From Jiangella endophytica (GTDB taxonomy: Bacteria; Actinomycetota; Actinomycetes; Jiangellales; Jiangellaceae), in the NCBI RefSeq assembly GCF_003427025.1, contig NZ_QVAI01000018.1, positions 99,912-163,911 of the forward strand: a DNA stretch of 64,000 nt. The letters run 5' to 3'. The position numbers and the translations under genes were made by a program. The notes under the pieces are model-generated. The model had not been told where the DNA came from, searched no databases, and saw only the letters and a program-made list of their open reading frames with translations. This document shows positions 18,238 through 26,650 of the stretch, in pieces; position 1 is the stretch's first letter; each line of letters begins with the position of its first letter.

Positions 18238-18819
18238 CTACAGGCGAAACTGACGAGCCACCTTCTCCAGCATCGACCTGTAGTCGTCCCACCTTCGATC
18301 GTCGCCGATCGAGTCGCGGTCAGATCCCGCCTGACCGTCGACCAGCTCCCTCAGCACCTGGAGTTGTCCTGCATGCATGGCGGTGTCCATCAGCACCCGC
18401 GCCAGCAGCGCGCCGGCCGAGGTCTCCCTCGATGCTTCGGGCCACCACGGCACGGTTGCGGCCGCGTCTGGCCCTATCGTGTCCAGCACCCGGTCTGAGT
18501 GATCACACGCACGCTGGTAGAGACCCGTGATGTAGTCCCGGGACTCGGCAGCCGTGGCCCACATGTCGCGGTTCGGCGCATCGGCCCGCTCGTCATCGAT
18601 CCAAGGCAGCGGTTCCGTGAACGGGTGAGCGAGGCAGACTCCCAGATAGCCGGCCTCGATGCCGACGAGATGCTTCACGACTCCCAGCAGATTCGTGCCA
18701 GTCGGGGTCATCGGGTGACGGACTTGGTACTCGGTCAATCCGTCCAACGCGCGAAGAACCTGATGACGGGCCTCAAGCAAGTACCCGCGATCGTCCAGAT
18801 GAATCGGCGTACTTGGCAC
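18238..18819 (-). CDS. DinB family protein (DUF664 type)
   Basis: 193-residue DinB-superfamily protein, predicted four-helix bundle with a divalent-metal site. Supporting residues are His in LGVVKHLVGIEAGYLG, the Asp/His of CDHSDRVLDTIG and His in VLMDTAMHAGQLQVLRELVDG. The start GTG 18819 follows TAGCAT (minus strand, 18826-18831) by 6 nt. Its GC content is lower than that of the flanking housekeeping genes, and it lies next to an integrase fragment, so it may have arrived by transfer. It is only distantly similar to the DinB protein at 3.3-3.8 kb. Confidence 0.82.
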   Translation of the reverse strand: MPSTPIHLDDRGYLLEARHQVLRALDGLTEYQVRHPMTPTGTNLLGVVKHLVGIEAGYLGVCLAHPFTEPLPWIDDERADAPNRDMWATAAESRDYITGLYQRACDHSDRVLDTIGPDAAATVPWWPEASRETSAGALLARVLMDTAMHAGQLQVLRELVDGQAGSDRDSIGDDRRWDDYRSMLEKVARQFRL

Positions 18820-18943
18820 ACCGCGATGCTAGGGCAAGATCCCTCACGGACCCCTCCAGTGCCACCTTCCCCACCGCCGAACCCAGCGCCCCCTCATCGC
18901 AGCTCTGTCGCGATGCCCCTGTGTGCTGGCACGCTGGCGCGTC

Positions 18944-19333
18944 ATGGACATCAAACATCGCATGATCGTCTTCGACGCCGCGGACATCGAGGCGGAGAGT
19001 GCATTCTGGGCAGCCTTCCTAGGTGGCACCGTCGAGAAGTGGGGCGACCGGTGGCGCGCCATCTGGGTCGAGGGAACCTGGGCGCTCGGTGTCCAGTCAG
19101 CTCCGAACCACGTGCCGCCAGATTGGCCTGATGGTGCTCCTCAGCAGATGCATCTCGACTTCTACTTCGAGGGCATCGACGCCCATGACGCTGCCCATGA
19201 GCAAGTGATCAGCCTGGGTGGTCGACTGTTGAAGGCGGCCGACGATCGCACAGCCGCTCGTGGTGTCCAGGTGTACGCCGACCCCGCTGGCCACCCGTTC
19301 TGCTTGTGCTGGGTGCCCCGCGCGTCCAACTGA
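18944..19333 (+). CDS. VOC family protein (glyoxalase/bleomycin-resistance fold)
   Basis: 129-residue vicinal-oxygen-chelate protein. The order is MDIKHRMIVFDAADIEAESAFWAAFLGGTVEKWGDRW, then PQQMHLDFYFEGIDAHDAAHEQVISLGG with a likely metal His, then GVQVYADPAGHPFCLCWVP, the typical C-terminal edge of VOC domains. VOC members range from metalloenzymes to drug-binding proteins; nothing here decides which. ATG 18944 was chosen over an ATG/TTG upstream because the N-terminus then matches the first beta strand. It is divergent from the DinB gene. Confidence 0.8.
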   Translation: MDIKHRMIVFDAADIEAESAFWAAFLGGTVEKWGDRWRAIWVEGTWALGVQSAPNHVPPDWPDGAPQQMHLDFYFEGIDAHDAAHEQVISLGGRLLKAADDRTAARGVQVYADPAGHPFCLCWVPRASN

Positions 19334-19541
19334 TCAACAGTCGAGTTCTGCCGGACCTGCGCGGTCTTTGAAACGCACCGGCCGCAGGAACGTGCGGAGC
19401 GATCCCCCAGGGAGAGCTGAACCCGAGCGGTCCGCCGCTACGACCGACGAGTCAGCACAGCGTCAGCAACCATGACGGGAACCCCTGCCGCACGGCAACA
19501 GCCAATGACAGATTCAGTCCGTTGTCGAGAGCGCTCAGCCG
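19334..19541. other. 208-bp spacer without a gene
   Basis: Lies between the VOC gene and the stop of the convergent RmlD-like gene. I see no gene, tRNA or clear hairpin in it. Confidence 0.5.
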
Positions 19542-20366
19542 TCAGCGAGGTGCGAGGAACTCCCGCGCGCCGCGGGGGGCGGTGCGGAGGTGCCCTCGGG
19601 TCGCCCGGCAGTCGAGGCGGACGTCGAGGGGGCCGGGCGGGCCGGAGGCGGCCCGGGTGCCGGTCGGCAGCGCGGCCCCGTCGAGACCGTCCCGCCGGGC
19701 GATGAGGAGCCCCAGCTCATGCCGGCTGACGGCGTCCGGGCCGGCGACGTGGTGGACGCCCGAGCGGTCCGAGGCACTGAGCTCCAGCAACGCGGCCGCG
19801 AGGTCGGCGACGTGCACGGGGCAGCGGACGTCGTCAGTGAAGAGGACGCCGTCGCGCCGGCCCGCGGCGAGGTCGTGGACGAACACCTCCTGGGGCGAGC
19901 CGCCGTCGCCGATGATCAGCGACGTCCGGGCGATGACGGCCTGCGGGACGATCGCCTTGACCGCCGTCTCCGCCGCCGCCTTCGCCCCGCCGTACGCGTT
20001 GACCGGATCCGGATCGCACGTCTCGTCATAGTGGACGGCGGCGCCGGAGAAGACCGCGTCGCTGGACACGTGGACGAGGCGGGCACCGGTCGCGGCGGCG
20101 GCGAGCGCCACGTGGGCGGCACCGTCGGCGGTGATCGCCCAGTCGGCCTGCCGGTACGCGGCGTTGAGCACCACGTCCGGACGGACGGCGCCGGCGACGG
20201 CCGCGGCCTCGGCCCGGTCGAGAACGTCCAGCCGCCGCCACGCGACGCCATCGACGTCGCCCGGCCGGGTCAGGTAGGTCGCGACGACCTCGTTACCCGC
20301 GGCCAATGACTGGCGGACGAGCTCACCGCCCAGGAACCCGCTGCCACCGACGACCAAGACCTTCAC
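19542..20366 (-). CDS. RmlD-type NAD(P)-dependent sugar reductase/epimerase
   Basis: 274-residue extended short-chain dehydrogenase/reductase of the dTDP-4-dehydrorhamnose reductase (RmlD) type. The Rossmann start is VLVVGGSGFLGGELV, the Ser of the active site is in HVSSDAVFSG, and the Tyr-x3-Lys pair is NAYGGAKAAAE. The later block RTSLIIGDGG is also typical. No other rhamnose genes are adjacent, so the pathway is uncertain. GTG 20366 overlaps the stop of the upstream membrane-protein gene (GTGA), so the two are coupled. Confidence 0.82.
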   Translation of the reverse strand: MKVLVVGGSGFLGGELVRQSLAAGNEVVATYLTRPGDVDGVAWRRLDVLDRAEAAAVAGAVRPDVVLNAAYRQADWAITADGAAHVALAAAATGARLVHVSSDAVFSGAAVHYDETCDPDPVNAYGGAKAAAETAVKAIVPQAVIARTSLIIGDGGSPQEVFVHDLAAGRRDGVLFTDDVRCPVHVADLAAALLELSASDRSGVHHVAGPDAVSRHELGLLIARRDGLDGAALPTGTRAASGPPGPLDVRLDCRATRGHLRTAPRGAREFLAPR

Positions 20367-20935
20367 GGCCGGACAGGATAGCCCTCATCCGAGTCGGCCC
20401 GGTCGGCCCGGCGAGCGAGCTTGTAGGAGCCGAGCGCCGGAAGCACGCCGAACATCGCCGTGAACAGCGAGATCAAGACGTTGCCGACCGTGACCCCCTG
20501 CTCGCTCAGAACCGCGAAGCTGGCGATCGACCACACCGTGGCCACGAGGACGAACAGGTAGTAGAAGAACCGCGCGAATCTGGCCCAGCCGGTCCGGATG
20601 TCCCTTAGCAGGAACGAGGAGATGTTCCAGCCCGATCGGACCGGCTCGGTCGCGATCGGTTCGGCGACCACCGGATCGGCGAGGACGGCATAGGCCTTCT
20701 CGAGATCGTGCGAGACCCGCTGTGACAGCGTGGCGTGCAACTGGAGCGCCCGCAGTCGCTCGTGTGCGGTCAGCCACGCGTCGATCAGCGTCAGCTCCTG
20801 GTTGGCCTGCTCGATCGCCCGTCGACGCCGATGCTCACGATCCCGGCGTTGGTGCGTGTCGCGCACCCAGACGCTGGCGGCCGTCACCGCGGCGGTGACG
20901 GCCGGCCCGATCAGCAACAGCAGCAGCTCGCCCAT
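20363..20935 (-). CDS. Small membrane protein of unknown function
   Basis: 190 residues. It has an N-terminal membrane helix (LLLLLIGPAVTAAVTAASVW), a charged coiled region (RDTHQRRDREHRRRRAIEQANQELTLIDAWLTAHERL), then two C-terminal helices (FFYYLFVLVATVWSIASFAVL and GNVLISLFTAMFGVLPALG). No family recognised. The cytoplasmic helical stretch between membrane segments may serve oligomerisation. It is translationally coupled to the RmlD-like reductase. Confidence 0.65.
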   Translation of the reverse strand: MGELLLLLIGPAVTAAVTAASVWVRDTHQRRDREHRRRRAIEQANQELTLIDAWLTAHERLRALQLHATLSQRVSHDLEKAYAVLADPVVAEPIATEPVRSGWNISSFLLRDIRTGWARFARFFYYLFVLVATVWSIASFAVLSEQGVTVGNVLISLFTAMFGVLPALGSYKLARRADRADSDEGYPVRP

Positions 20936-21126
20936 GAGCAGCCCTCCAACCGCCCGATGCCCGCCTGCCGGACCACGGCAAGATCATCTCCGCCTGGACG
21001 CTACTCGCCGGGAGGGACACTTCCGCGTTGCCGGCGCTTCTCGCTCGGTGCTGGTGGCGACGGCGCACGAGCTGCTCGGGTCGTGGGGACAGTGGTAGTC
21101 ATGGACCGAGCCCAGACGCCGCGACG

Positions 21127-21666
21127 TCACCTCAGCAGCAGCCAGAGCAGCACCCCCAGGGCGACCCAGAAGATCGCCACGATACCGAGTGCCAAGGTCA
21201 GCCCGCCGATCGTCGTGAGGCGGCGGTCGGCGGCATGGGAGCGGGCCGGGCCGGTCGCCGGGCGAGAGGCGGGGGACGACGCGAGCGCGGCCGGGCCGGC
21301 GACGAGGGACAGCTCGCCGCGCAGCTGGGAGAGCCGCCGCACCAGGTCGTCGACGGTGACGAGGGCGGCGTCCGCGGCCGCGCCGCCGCCGGAACCACCG
21401 TCCGCGAGACCGCGCAACGCCGCCTCCAGCGCGATGACACCGTCGCGCAGACCGGCCGTCGCCGCCGGCGACGAGGAGGACGACGACAGCTCGGCCAGCA
21501 GCTCCGCCTCCGCCGGCGTGAACGCGGCGACCCAGCGCAGCGAGCCGTCCGGGGGTGAGGGCAGGACGAGGTCGACGACCGGCCGGCCGGCGTCGTCGGA
21601 GCAGGCGACGAGGTAGCCGCCGCCGAAGGGCGACCACTCGAACGGGCCAGAACGCGCTGCGGACAC
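21127..21666 (-). CDS. Tail-anchored protein of unknown function
   Basis: 179 residues. The N-terminal half is soluble (GPFEWSPFGGGYLVACSDDAGRPVVDLVLPSPPDGSLRWVAAFTPAEAELL), followed by a helical segment and one C-terminal membrane helix (TIGGLTLALGIVAIFWVALGVLLWLLL). The layout is that of a tail-anchored protein with a cytoplasmic domain. I start at GTG 21666 because GGGAGGG stands 4 nt upstream; an extension to 21777 is basic and looks non-coding. No relation to the neighbours is evident. Confidence 0.65.
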   Translation of the reverse strand: MSAARSGPFEWSPFGGGYLVACSDDAGRPVVDLVLPSPPDGSLRWVAAFTPAEAELLAELSSSSSSPAATAGLRDGVIALEAALRGLADGGSGGGAAADAALVTVDDLVRRLSQLRGELSLVAGPAALASSPASRPATGPARSHAADRRLTTIGGLTLALGIVAIFWVALGVLLWLLLR

Positions 21667-21837
21667 GATCCCTCCCGGGGGCGCGCGGGCAACCTGCCGG
21701 GAGGTCCCCGTCCCCCGACGGTCCCGCTGTGCCGGAGTCAGGGACGACAGAGGCAACCGGGAACTACTCGCGCGCACCGTATCGCGAATCGCGGTAGTTG
21801 ACGCACCTTGTCATGATCGGGTGCCACACTCTCCGCC

Positions 21838-22371
21838 ATGAGCGAACAGCCGCCTCCGCACATCGCCCGGCTGATTCCCCGGCTCGAGCTGACCGGGACG
21901 GAGCGGATCTTGGAACTGGGCGCCGCCCCTGGCGTCGCGGTCGCGGCCATCGGCCCGCAGCTCACGGGTGACGGGCACCTCACGGCGCTGGACCGGTCCG
22001 CCGTCGGCGTGCGGCGGATCCGCGAGCGCAACCGGGCCCTGGTCGACGCCGGGCGGGTGAGCGTCGTGGAGCAGGACCTGACGACGCTCGCACCGGAACC
22101 GCCCGGCCGGTTCGACCTGATCTTCGCGTCGAACGTCAACGTGTTCTGGACGCATCCGCGCAAGGCCAACGTCGACGTTCTCGCCGCGCTGCTGGCGCCG
22201 GGCGGCCGGCTGCGCCTGTTCTACGGCTACGGGCCGGGCGACGGCGCCGGCAGCGGTCGCGACACCGGGTCGCTCGTCGCCGCGACGCTCCACGACTGCG
22301 CGGCGCTGACCACCGTCACCGTCGACGACGCAGGACCGACCCTGCAGGTCAGCGCCGCACAGAAGGGCTAG
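21838..22371 (+). CDS. SAM-dependent methyltransferase (class I)
   Basis: 177-residue methyltransferase. Motif I is ILELGAAPGVAVAAIGPQL, followed by LTALDRSAVGVRRIRERN (motif II acidic residue), FDLIFASNVNVFWTHPRK (motif IV) and LLAPGGRLRLFYG. It is short for the fold and has no extra domain, so it probably acts on a small molecule. ATG 21838 has no clear ribosome site; TTGACG lies at 21798-21803 and CACACT at 21825-21830, though the gap between them is long. The stop shares CTAG with the convergent phosphodiesterase gene. Confidence 0.8.
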   Translation: MSEQPPPHIARLIPRLELTGTERILELGAAPGVAVAAIGPQLTGDGHLTALDRSAVGVRRIRERNRALVDAGRVSVVEQDLTTLAPEPPGRFDLIFASNVNVFWTHPRKANVDVLAALLAPGGRLRLFYGYGPGDGAGSGRDTGSLVAATLHDCAALTTVTVDDAGPTLQVSAAQKG

Positions 22372-23213
22372 GGCGCGGACAGGAACTCGTCCAGGCCGGC
22401 GAGGTCGTCGGTGTTGAGGTGGTCGACTCCGGCGGCGAGCAGCTCGGCCCAGATCGCGTCGCGGGCCGGGCCGGGTGTGTCCGGCGTCGCCCAGAAGCGG
22501 ACGCGGTAGCCGGCGGCGTGCGCGGTCGCGACGATCTGCCGCAGTTCGGCCCGCTCGGCCTCCGGGATCGGCCCGACGCCGCGCCAGGTGAAGTGGTTGC
22601 CCCAGTTGTCGCTCACCAGCGGCATGAAGCCGGCCGGCAGCCCGCTGGTGAGGTCACCGAGCCGGCCGTCGTACCCGGCGAACCGCAGCCGCTGCGCGAG
22701 CATCGTCTCGCGCGGGCGGTCGCCGCTGATCACCGCGGTGACCGCGCCCTCGCGCGCCCGGCCGCCGGTGTGACGCGTCATGATGTCCTGGTAGCGGCGC
22801 AGCACGGCGTCGATCTCCGCGTACGTCGCCTCGCCGGTGTTCTTGATGTCGATGAGCAGCTGCAGCGAGCCGTCCCACCCCGGATACACCGAACCGCCGT
22901 TGGCGTGGACGATGTCGCGCAGCGGGTCCAGGTACAGCGACTGCAGGGTCCGGCCGGGCTCGACCTCCCAGACGTCGTGCGCGACCAGCAGCTCGCCGTC
23001 GACAAGCCAGACGTCGGCCTCGACGCTGGTGAAACCATGGTCCAGCGCGTCGAGGAGCGGTCGCTCGTGCTCGTAGTCGTTGTGGGCGTGGGCGGCGTCG
23101 TGGGGACCGCTGAGGCCGTGCGCGGCGGCCGTGACGGCGACGCCGAGGGCAGCTGCCAGCGGGACCGCCACGACGGCGCGGACGATTCGACGGAAACGGG
23201 TCCGATCGCTCAT
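22368..23213 (-). CDS. Secreted phosphodiesterase of the PI-PLC/GDPD superfamily
   Basis: 281-residue exported protein. The signal peptide is at 1-35 (RRIVRAVVAVPLAAALGVAVTAAAHG). The TIM-barrel-like catalytic part begins AHAHNDYEHERPLLDALDHGFTSVEADVWLVDGELLVAHD, which carries the paired His and acidic residues of the glycerophosphodiester/PI-PLC-like superfamily, and continues with LLIDIKNTGE. It ends HLNTDDLAGLDEFL. It probably cleaves a phosphodiester in exported lipids or head groups; the substrate is not evident. ATG 23213 lies just behind a 17-bp palindrome. Confidence 0.8.
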   Translation of the reverse strand: MSDRTRFRRIVRAVVAVPLAAALGVAVTAAAHGLSGPHDAAHAHNDYEHERPLLDALDHGFTSVEADVWLVDGELLVAHDVWEVEPGRTLQSLYLDPLRDIVHANGGSVYPGWDGSLQLLIDIKNTGEATYAEIDAVLRRYQDIMTRHTGGRAREGAVTAVISGDRPRETMLAQRLRFAGYDGRLGDLTSGLPAGFMPLVSDNWGNHFTWRGVGPIPEAERAELRQIVATAHAAGYRVRFWATPDTPGPARDAIWAELLAAGVDHLNTDDLAGLDEFLSAP

Positions 23214-23232
23214 GACCCTTACCGTCGGGGCG

Positions 23233-23249
23233 ATTGACAACGAGTCAAT
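23233..23249. promoter_or_regulatory. Palindromic operator candidate upstream of the phosphodiesterase
   Basis: ATTGAC-AACGA-GTCAAT is a perfect inverted repeat with 6-bp arms, 20 bp in front of the ATG at 23213. On the minus strand it supplies a -35-like TTGACT. It looks like a repressor site; the regulator is not in the immediate neighbourhood. Confidence 0.5.
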
Positions 23250-23288
23250 GTCCGGTTCGCGACCGCCGGACGACCACTGCGCGAACGG

Positions 23289-23969
23289 TTACGTCCGGTT
23301 GGTGTCGGAGTCGACGGAGAACTCGACGGCGTCCCAGTCGCCGTAGTCGTCGAAGCCGATGAACTGGGCGTCGACGGAGTCGCCGGCTGCCAGCTCGGTC
23401 GCGGACGTCGTCAGCGTCGAGACCTCTTCGCCCTGGTAGAGGACGGTCGCCGTCCAGGAGACGTAGTCGACGGCGTCGTCGCCGGTGTTCGTCACCGTGG
23501 CCCGGACCTCGAAGTCGCCGGCGAAGTCGCGGAGCACCTGCACGTCGGTGAACGTGAAGGCGCCGTCGGTGAACTCGCCCGCGAACGGCGTCGGCTCGGA
23601 CTCCGCCTGCGGCTCCTCGTCCGGCGGCTCCGTCTCGCGGGAGTCCAGCTCGGCGCGGGCTTCGTCGAGCCGCCGCTTGAGGTCGTCGCGCTGCTGCTCG
23701 ACCGCTTCGAGGCGGTCGCGCAACTGCTCCAGGTCGTCGCTGTTCTCGTCGTCGCTGTTCTCGTCGTCGCCGGTCTCCCGTGGCTCCGAGGTCTCCTGCG
23801 CGACGGGGCCGGACTCGTCGTCGTCGAGGTTCATGCCCACGGCGACCCCGGCGCCGCCGCCCGCGAGCAGCGCGAGCACGGCCACCACCGGCCACACCCA
23901 TCGGCGACGGGGCGCGGCCGGCGGCGGTGGAGGCGGCGGCGGAGCCGGCGGCAGGGGCTGGAAGCTCAT
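23289..23969 (-). CDS. Membrane-anchored protein with coiled coil and FxLYD-like domain
   Basis: 226 residues. A Pro-rich cytoplasmic start precedes one membrane helix (WVWPVVAVLALLAGGGAGVAVG, about 24-45). An acidic spacer follows, then a coiled coil (LEQLRDRLEAVEQQRDDLKRRLDEARAEL, about 80-108), then an extracellular beta domain (FTFTDVQVLRDFAGDFEVRATVTNTGDDAVDYVSWTATVLYQGE), which resembles the FxLYD/DUF4352 group. It starts 12 bp after the stop of the AztD-like lipoprotein gene and is probably cotranscribed with it. Whether it takes part in zinc handling is open. Confidence 0.7.
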   Translation of the reverse strand: MSFQPLPPAPPPPPPPPAAPRRRWVWPVVAVLALLAGGGAGVAVGMNLDDDESGPVAQETSEPRETGDDENSDDENSDDLEQLRDRLEAVEQQRDDLKRRLDEARAELDSRETEPPDEEPQAESEPTPFAGEFTDGAFTFTDVQVLRDFAGDFEVRATVTNTGDDAVDYVSWTATVLYQGEEVSTLTTSATELAAGDSVDAQFIGFDDYGDWDAVEFSVDSDTNRT

Positions 23970-23981
23970 CGGCGCAGAATG

Positions 23982-25214
23982 TTACTCCTTCGCACCGGTC
24001 ATTTCGTTGGGGACCTGCGGCAATGGTGCCGACGAGACGACGGCTCCGGCCGCGAGATCGACGGCGTGCAACTCGCTCGCCGCGGGGTCGGTGACGTAGG
24101 CGATGTCGCCGTCGACGACGATGGCCGGCCGCGGCTGCTGCCAGTCCAGCGGCTCGGTCCAGGCGCCGATCACCGGGATCGTGCCGGTGACCTGCGCCGT
24201 CACCGGGTCGATGACGTGGATGGCGCCGTCGGTTCCGAGCACCAGCGCCTCGCCCTGCGGGCCGCGGGCGAGCGAGCGGAACGTGTAGCTGACACCGAGG
24301 TCGACGAGTCGGAGCGTGTTCGTCGCGGTGTCGATCAGCGACACCCGCTCGGGCCGTTCCAGCTCGGCTTCGGGGTCGACCTTGTAGTCGCCGAGGACGA
24401 CGGCGGACTCGTCGGAACCGGCCTGGTTGCCGATGCGGCCGTACGCGTCGGGGCTGGCGATCTTCGTGAACGCGCCGTCGCGGTAGATGAGGACGCCGTT
24501 CTCGCACCCGACGACGATGGTCTCGTCGTCGGCGACCGCTTCGCCGTGCACGCCTGGACAGTCCTCGCTGCGGGCGATCTCGGCGCGGTCCGCGTCCAGC
24601 ACCTTGGCGCCGGTGCGGGTCGTCTCGTCGCCGAGCGTGACCAGCAACTCGTCGTTCGCCAGCTGCACGGCGACCCCGTGGTGCGCCTCGTCCGCCATGA
24701 CCACCTCGGTCTCCGGCGCGCCGTCGGCGAGCTCGTCGGCCTGGAACAACTCGATGCGCCCGGAACCGTCGCTGAACAGCACCGTCGTGCCGGCGTGACG
24801 GACGACGTGGCCGGGGTGGTCGGCCTCGAACTCGACGTCGGCGAACTCGGGGTCGCCGACGTAGTGGTGCTCGTGGTCGCCGTGCGCGCTGCTCCACGCG
24901 CCGGCGTCGAGGACGCGGAACGCGTCGCCCGCGGAGACCATGACGTGCCGGCCGTCGCCCGCCGGGTTGACCCGCGTGAAGCCGTCCAGCTCGAACGTCT
25001 CGACGACCTCCAGCGACTCGCCGTCGATGACCATCAGGCCGCCGTCGTACGTCGCGACCAGCCGCGTCTCGGCCTCCTGGACCTCCTGCGCGCCGTCGTC
25101 CCGCGGCGACGAGGTGCTCTCACTTCGGACCGGGGAACCGTCGTCGCCGCAGGCGGTGAGGAGGAGCGCGGACAGGGCGAGCGTGGCGGTGGCGGCGATG
25201 CGTGGTGGGGTCAT
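23982..25214 (-). CDS. AztD-like zinc metallochaperone lipoprotein
   Basis: 410-residue lipoprotein: signal and lipobox LLTAC with Cys22, then an acidic Ser-rich spacer and a seven-bladed-propeller-like repeat series (TRLVATYDGGLMVIDGESLEVVETFEL, VLDAGAWSSAHGDHEHHYVGDP, AVQLANDELLVTLGDE). The His cluster HGDHEHHY is a probable metal site; AztD of other bacteria passes zinc to an ABC importer. Start ATG 25214 is 7 nt after TATGGT (minus strand) and just downstream of a Zur-type palindrome, supporting zinc control. A second ATG at 25226 would overlap the -10. No AztABC genes are nearby. Confidence 0.72.
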   Translation of the reverse strand: MTPPRIAATATLALSALLLTACGDDGSPVRSESTSSPRDDGAQEVQEAETRLVATYDGGLMVIDGESLEVVETFELDGFTRVNPAGDGRHVMVSAGDAFRVLDAGAWSSAHGDHEHHYVGDPEFADVEFEADHPGHVVRHAGTTVLFSDGSGRIELFQADELADGAPETEVVMADEAHHGVAVQLANDELLVTLGDETTRTGAKVLDADRAEIARSEDCPGVHGEAVADDETIVVGCENGVLIYRDGAFTKIASPDAYGRIGNQAGSDESAVVLGDYKVDPEAELERPERVSLIDTATNTLRLVDLGVSYTFRSLARGPQGEALVLGTDGAIHVIDPVTAQVTGTIPVIGAWTEPLDWQQPRPAIVVDGDIAYVTDPAASELHAVDLAAGAVVSSAPLPQVPNEMTGAKE

Positions 25215-25221
25215 GACTCGG

Positions 25222-25247
25222 ACCATATTCGAGAACGGTTCTCAAAC
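25222..25247 (-). promoter_or_regulatory. Leaderless promoter with Zur-like operator
   Basis: GAGAAC-G-GTTCTC (25231-25243) is a perfect inverted repeat, extended by matching outer T/A pairs, close to the Zur pattern TGAnAAnnnTTnTCA with one mismatch. It lies just upstream of the -10 TATGGT (25222-25227), in the spacer region, where repressor binding would block RNA polymerase. Confidence 0.6.
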
Positions 25248-25335
25248 TCAAGTCGGCTCGGGTGGGTTCGGCGATCGTTCCGGACTAGGCTCTGCGGCAC
25301 ACACGATCGTCCGTTCCACGCTGCGAGGAGTACCG

Positions 25336-26625
25336 GTGGCGAAGCGCCGTCAGGCAGGCCGGCGGGCGGCGAGCCGATCCGAGAGCGACCCGCCCGGCCC
25401 ACTGCCCGACGAGGGTGCGGGCGAGGAGCCCGAGACTGAAGCGCCGGTCGACGGCGGTCGCACGGGCAGGCGGGGCGGGCGCGCGGCGGGACGCACCGCG
25501 GATCGCGTCACCGGGCCGGCCGGCGGAGGCCCGCTCGGCGACGACGTCGCCCAGCCGTCCGGGGGTCGTGGTGCCCGGCGACCCGGAGATGGCGGCGGCG
25601 AAGACGGCGGAGACGGCGGCGATCCGGTCGGTGGCCGGTCGGGCCGGCGCTCCACGGGCCGCCGCGGCGATGCGGCGCGCGACGACTCGGCCGCGGGGCG
25701 AGTAGGCCAACGGCCCACAGGCGGCGGGCCGGCAGGCGGCGGGCTGCTCGGCGACGACACGAGCGGCGGTACAGCGAGCGGCGCCGACACGACCGGGCGA
25801 CTCACCGACCCGGCAGCCGCCGCGGGACGAGCCGGCCGCCGCGCTGCCAGTCGCGGCGAACCGACCGGCGACGGCAGCGGCAGCGGCAGCGGCAGCGGGG
25901 CGGCGGGCGATGCGCCCGCGCAGGTCCCCGACTCGGCGGCCGCGCGGGCGGCAGCCGCGGGCCGGGCGGCCGAGCGGTTCGCGGCCGGGCGGCGGGCGGC
26001 GCGTCCTCCGGGACCAGCGGCCGAGACCGCCGCGCCCGACCACACGGCGTCCTTCACCCAGCCGATCGCACCCGGCCGAGCCGACCCGTCCGGTCTCACC
26101 GCCCGGCCCGGCGACACGCCCGGGCGCGGCGACACGCCGAGACCCGGAGACGCGCCGCTGCGCCCCGGCGCGGAGCCGTGGACGGCGTTCCCGGACCCCG
26201 CGCCGCAGCCGCGCCGCGCCGCCCGGCCGCCGTCGACGCCACGGTCCACGCCGTCATCCCCGCAGTCGGCCCCGACGACCCCGACGACCCCCGGAGCGTC
26301 GCCGTCGAGCGCCGACACTCGGCACATCCCCGCCGCCGCGCCGGCTCCGGAACCGGCCCCCGCACCCCGCCGCCAGCTGCCGATCGTCATCCCGTCGGTC
26401 GCCGAGCTGGCCGTCTACGGATCGCTCGCGACCGCCGTCGCCGCCGTCGTGATGATCGTGAACGGACGGCCGTACTGGCAGGCCGCCGCGGTCGTCGTGG
26501 CGGCCGCCGCGGTGCTCCTCCTGCTGGTGTTCGTCGCGTCCCGATCGCGCCCCGAACAGACCGGCGACGACCCCGGCGAATCGGCACCGGACGGCTCGGG
26601 CGGGCGTCGGCGCAGGCGGCATTAG
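25336..26625 (+). CDS. Large disordered protein with two C-terminal membrane helices
   Basis: 429 residues. The first 350 are low complexity, very rich in Gly, Ala, Arg, Pro, Asp and Ser (including a GSGSGSGSG run from a six-base repeat near 25872-25900), predicted disordered. Two membrane helices follow (LAVYGSLATAVAAVVMIV and WQAAAVVVAAAAVLLLLVFVA), with a charged tail ending RRRRRH. No family recognised. GTG 25336 has GAGGAG 5 nt upstream, and the frame keeps third-position GC bias to the end, so I believe it is translated. It is followed by orn. Confidence 0.65.
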   Translation: MAKRRQAGRRAASRSESDPPGPLPDEGAGEEPETEAPVDGGRTGRRGGRAAGRTADRVTGPAGGGPLGDDVAQPSGGRGARRPGDGGGEDGGDGGDPVGGRSGRRSTGRRGDAARDDSAAGRVGQRPTGGGPAGGGLLGDDTSGGTASGADTTGRLTDPAAAAGRAGRRAASRGEPTGDGSGSGSGSGAAGDAPAQVPDSAAARAAAAGRAAERFAAGRRAARPPGPAAETAAPDHTASFTQPIAPGRADPSGLTARPGDTPGRGDTPRPGDAPLRPGAEPWTAFPDPAPQPRRAARPPSTPRSTPSSPQSAPTTPTTPGASPSSADTRHIPAAAPAPEPAPAPRRQLPIVIPSVAELAVYGSLATAVAAVVMIVNGRPYWQAAAVVVAAAAVLLLLVFVASRSRPEQTGDDPGESAPDGSGGRRRRRH

Positions 26626-26650
26626 ACGATGAGCCAATAGGGTGGTCCGC

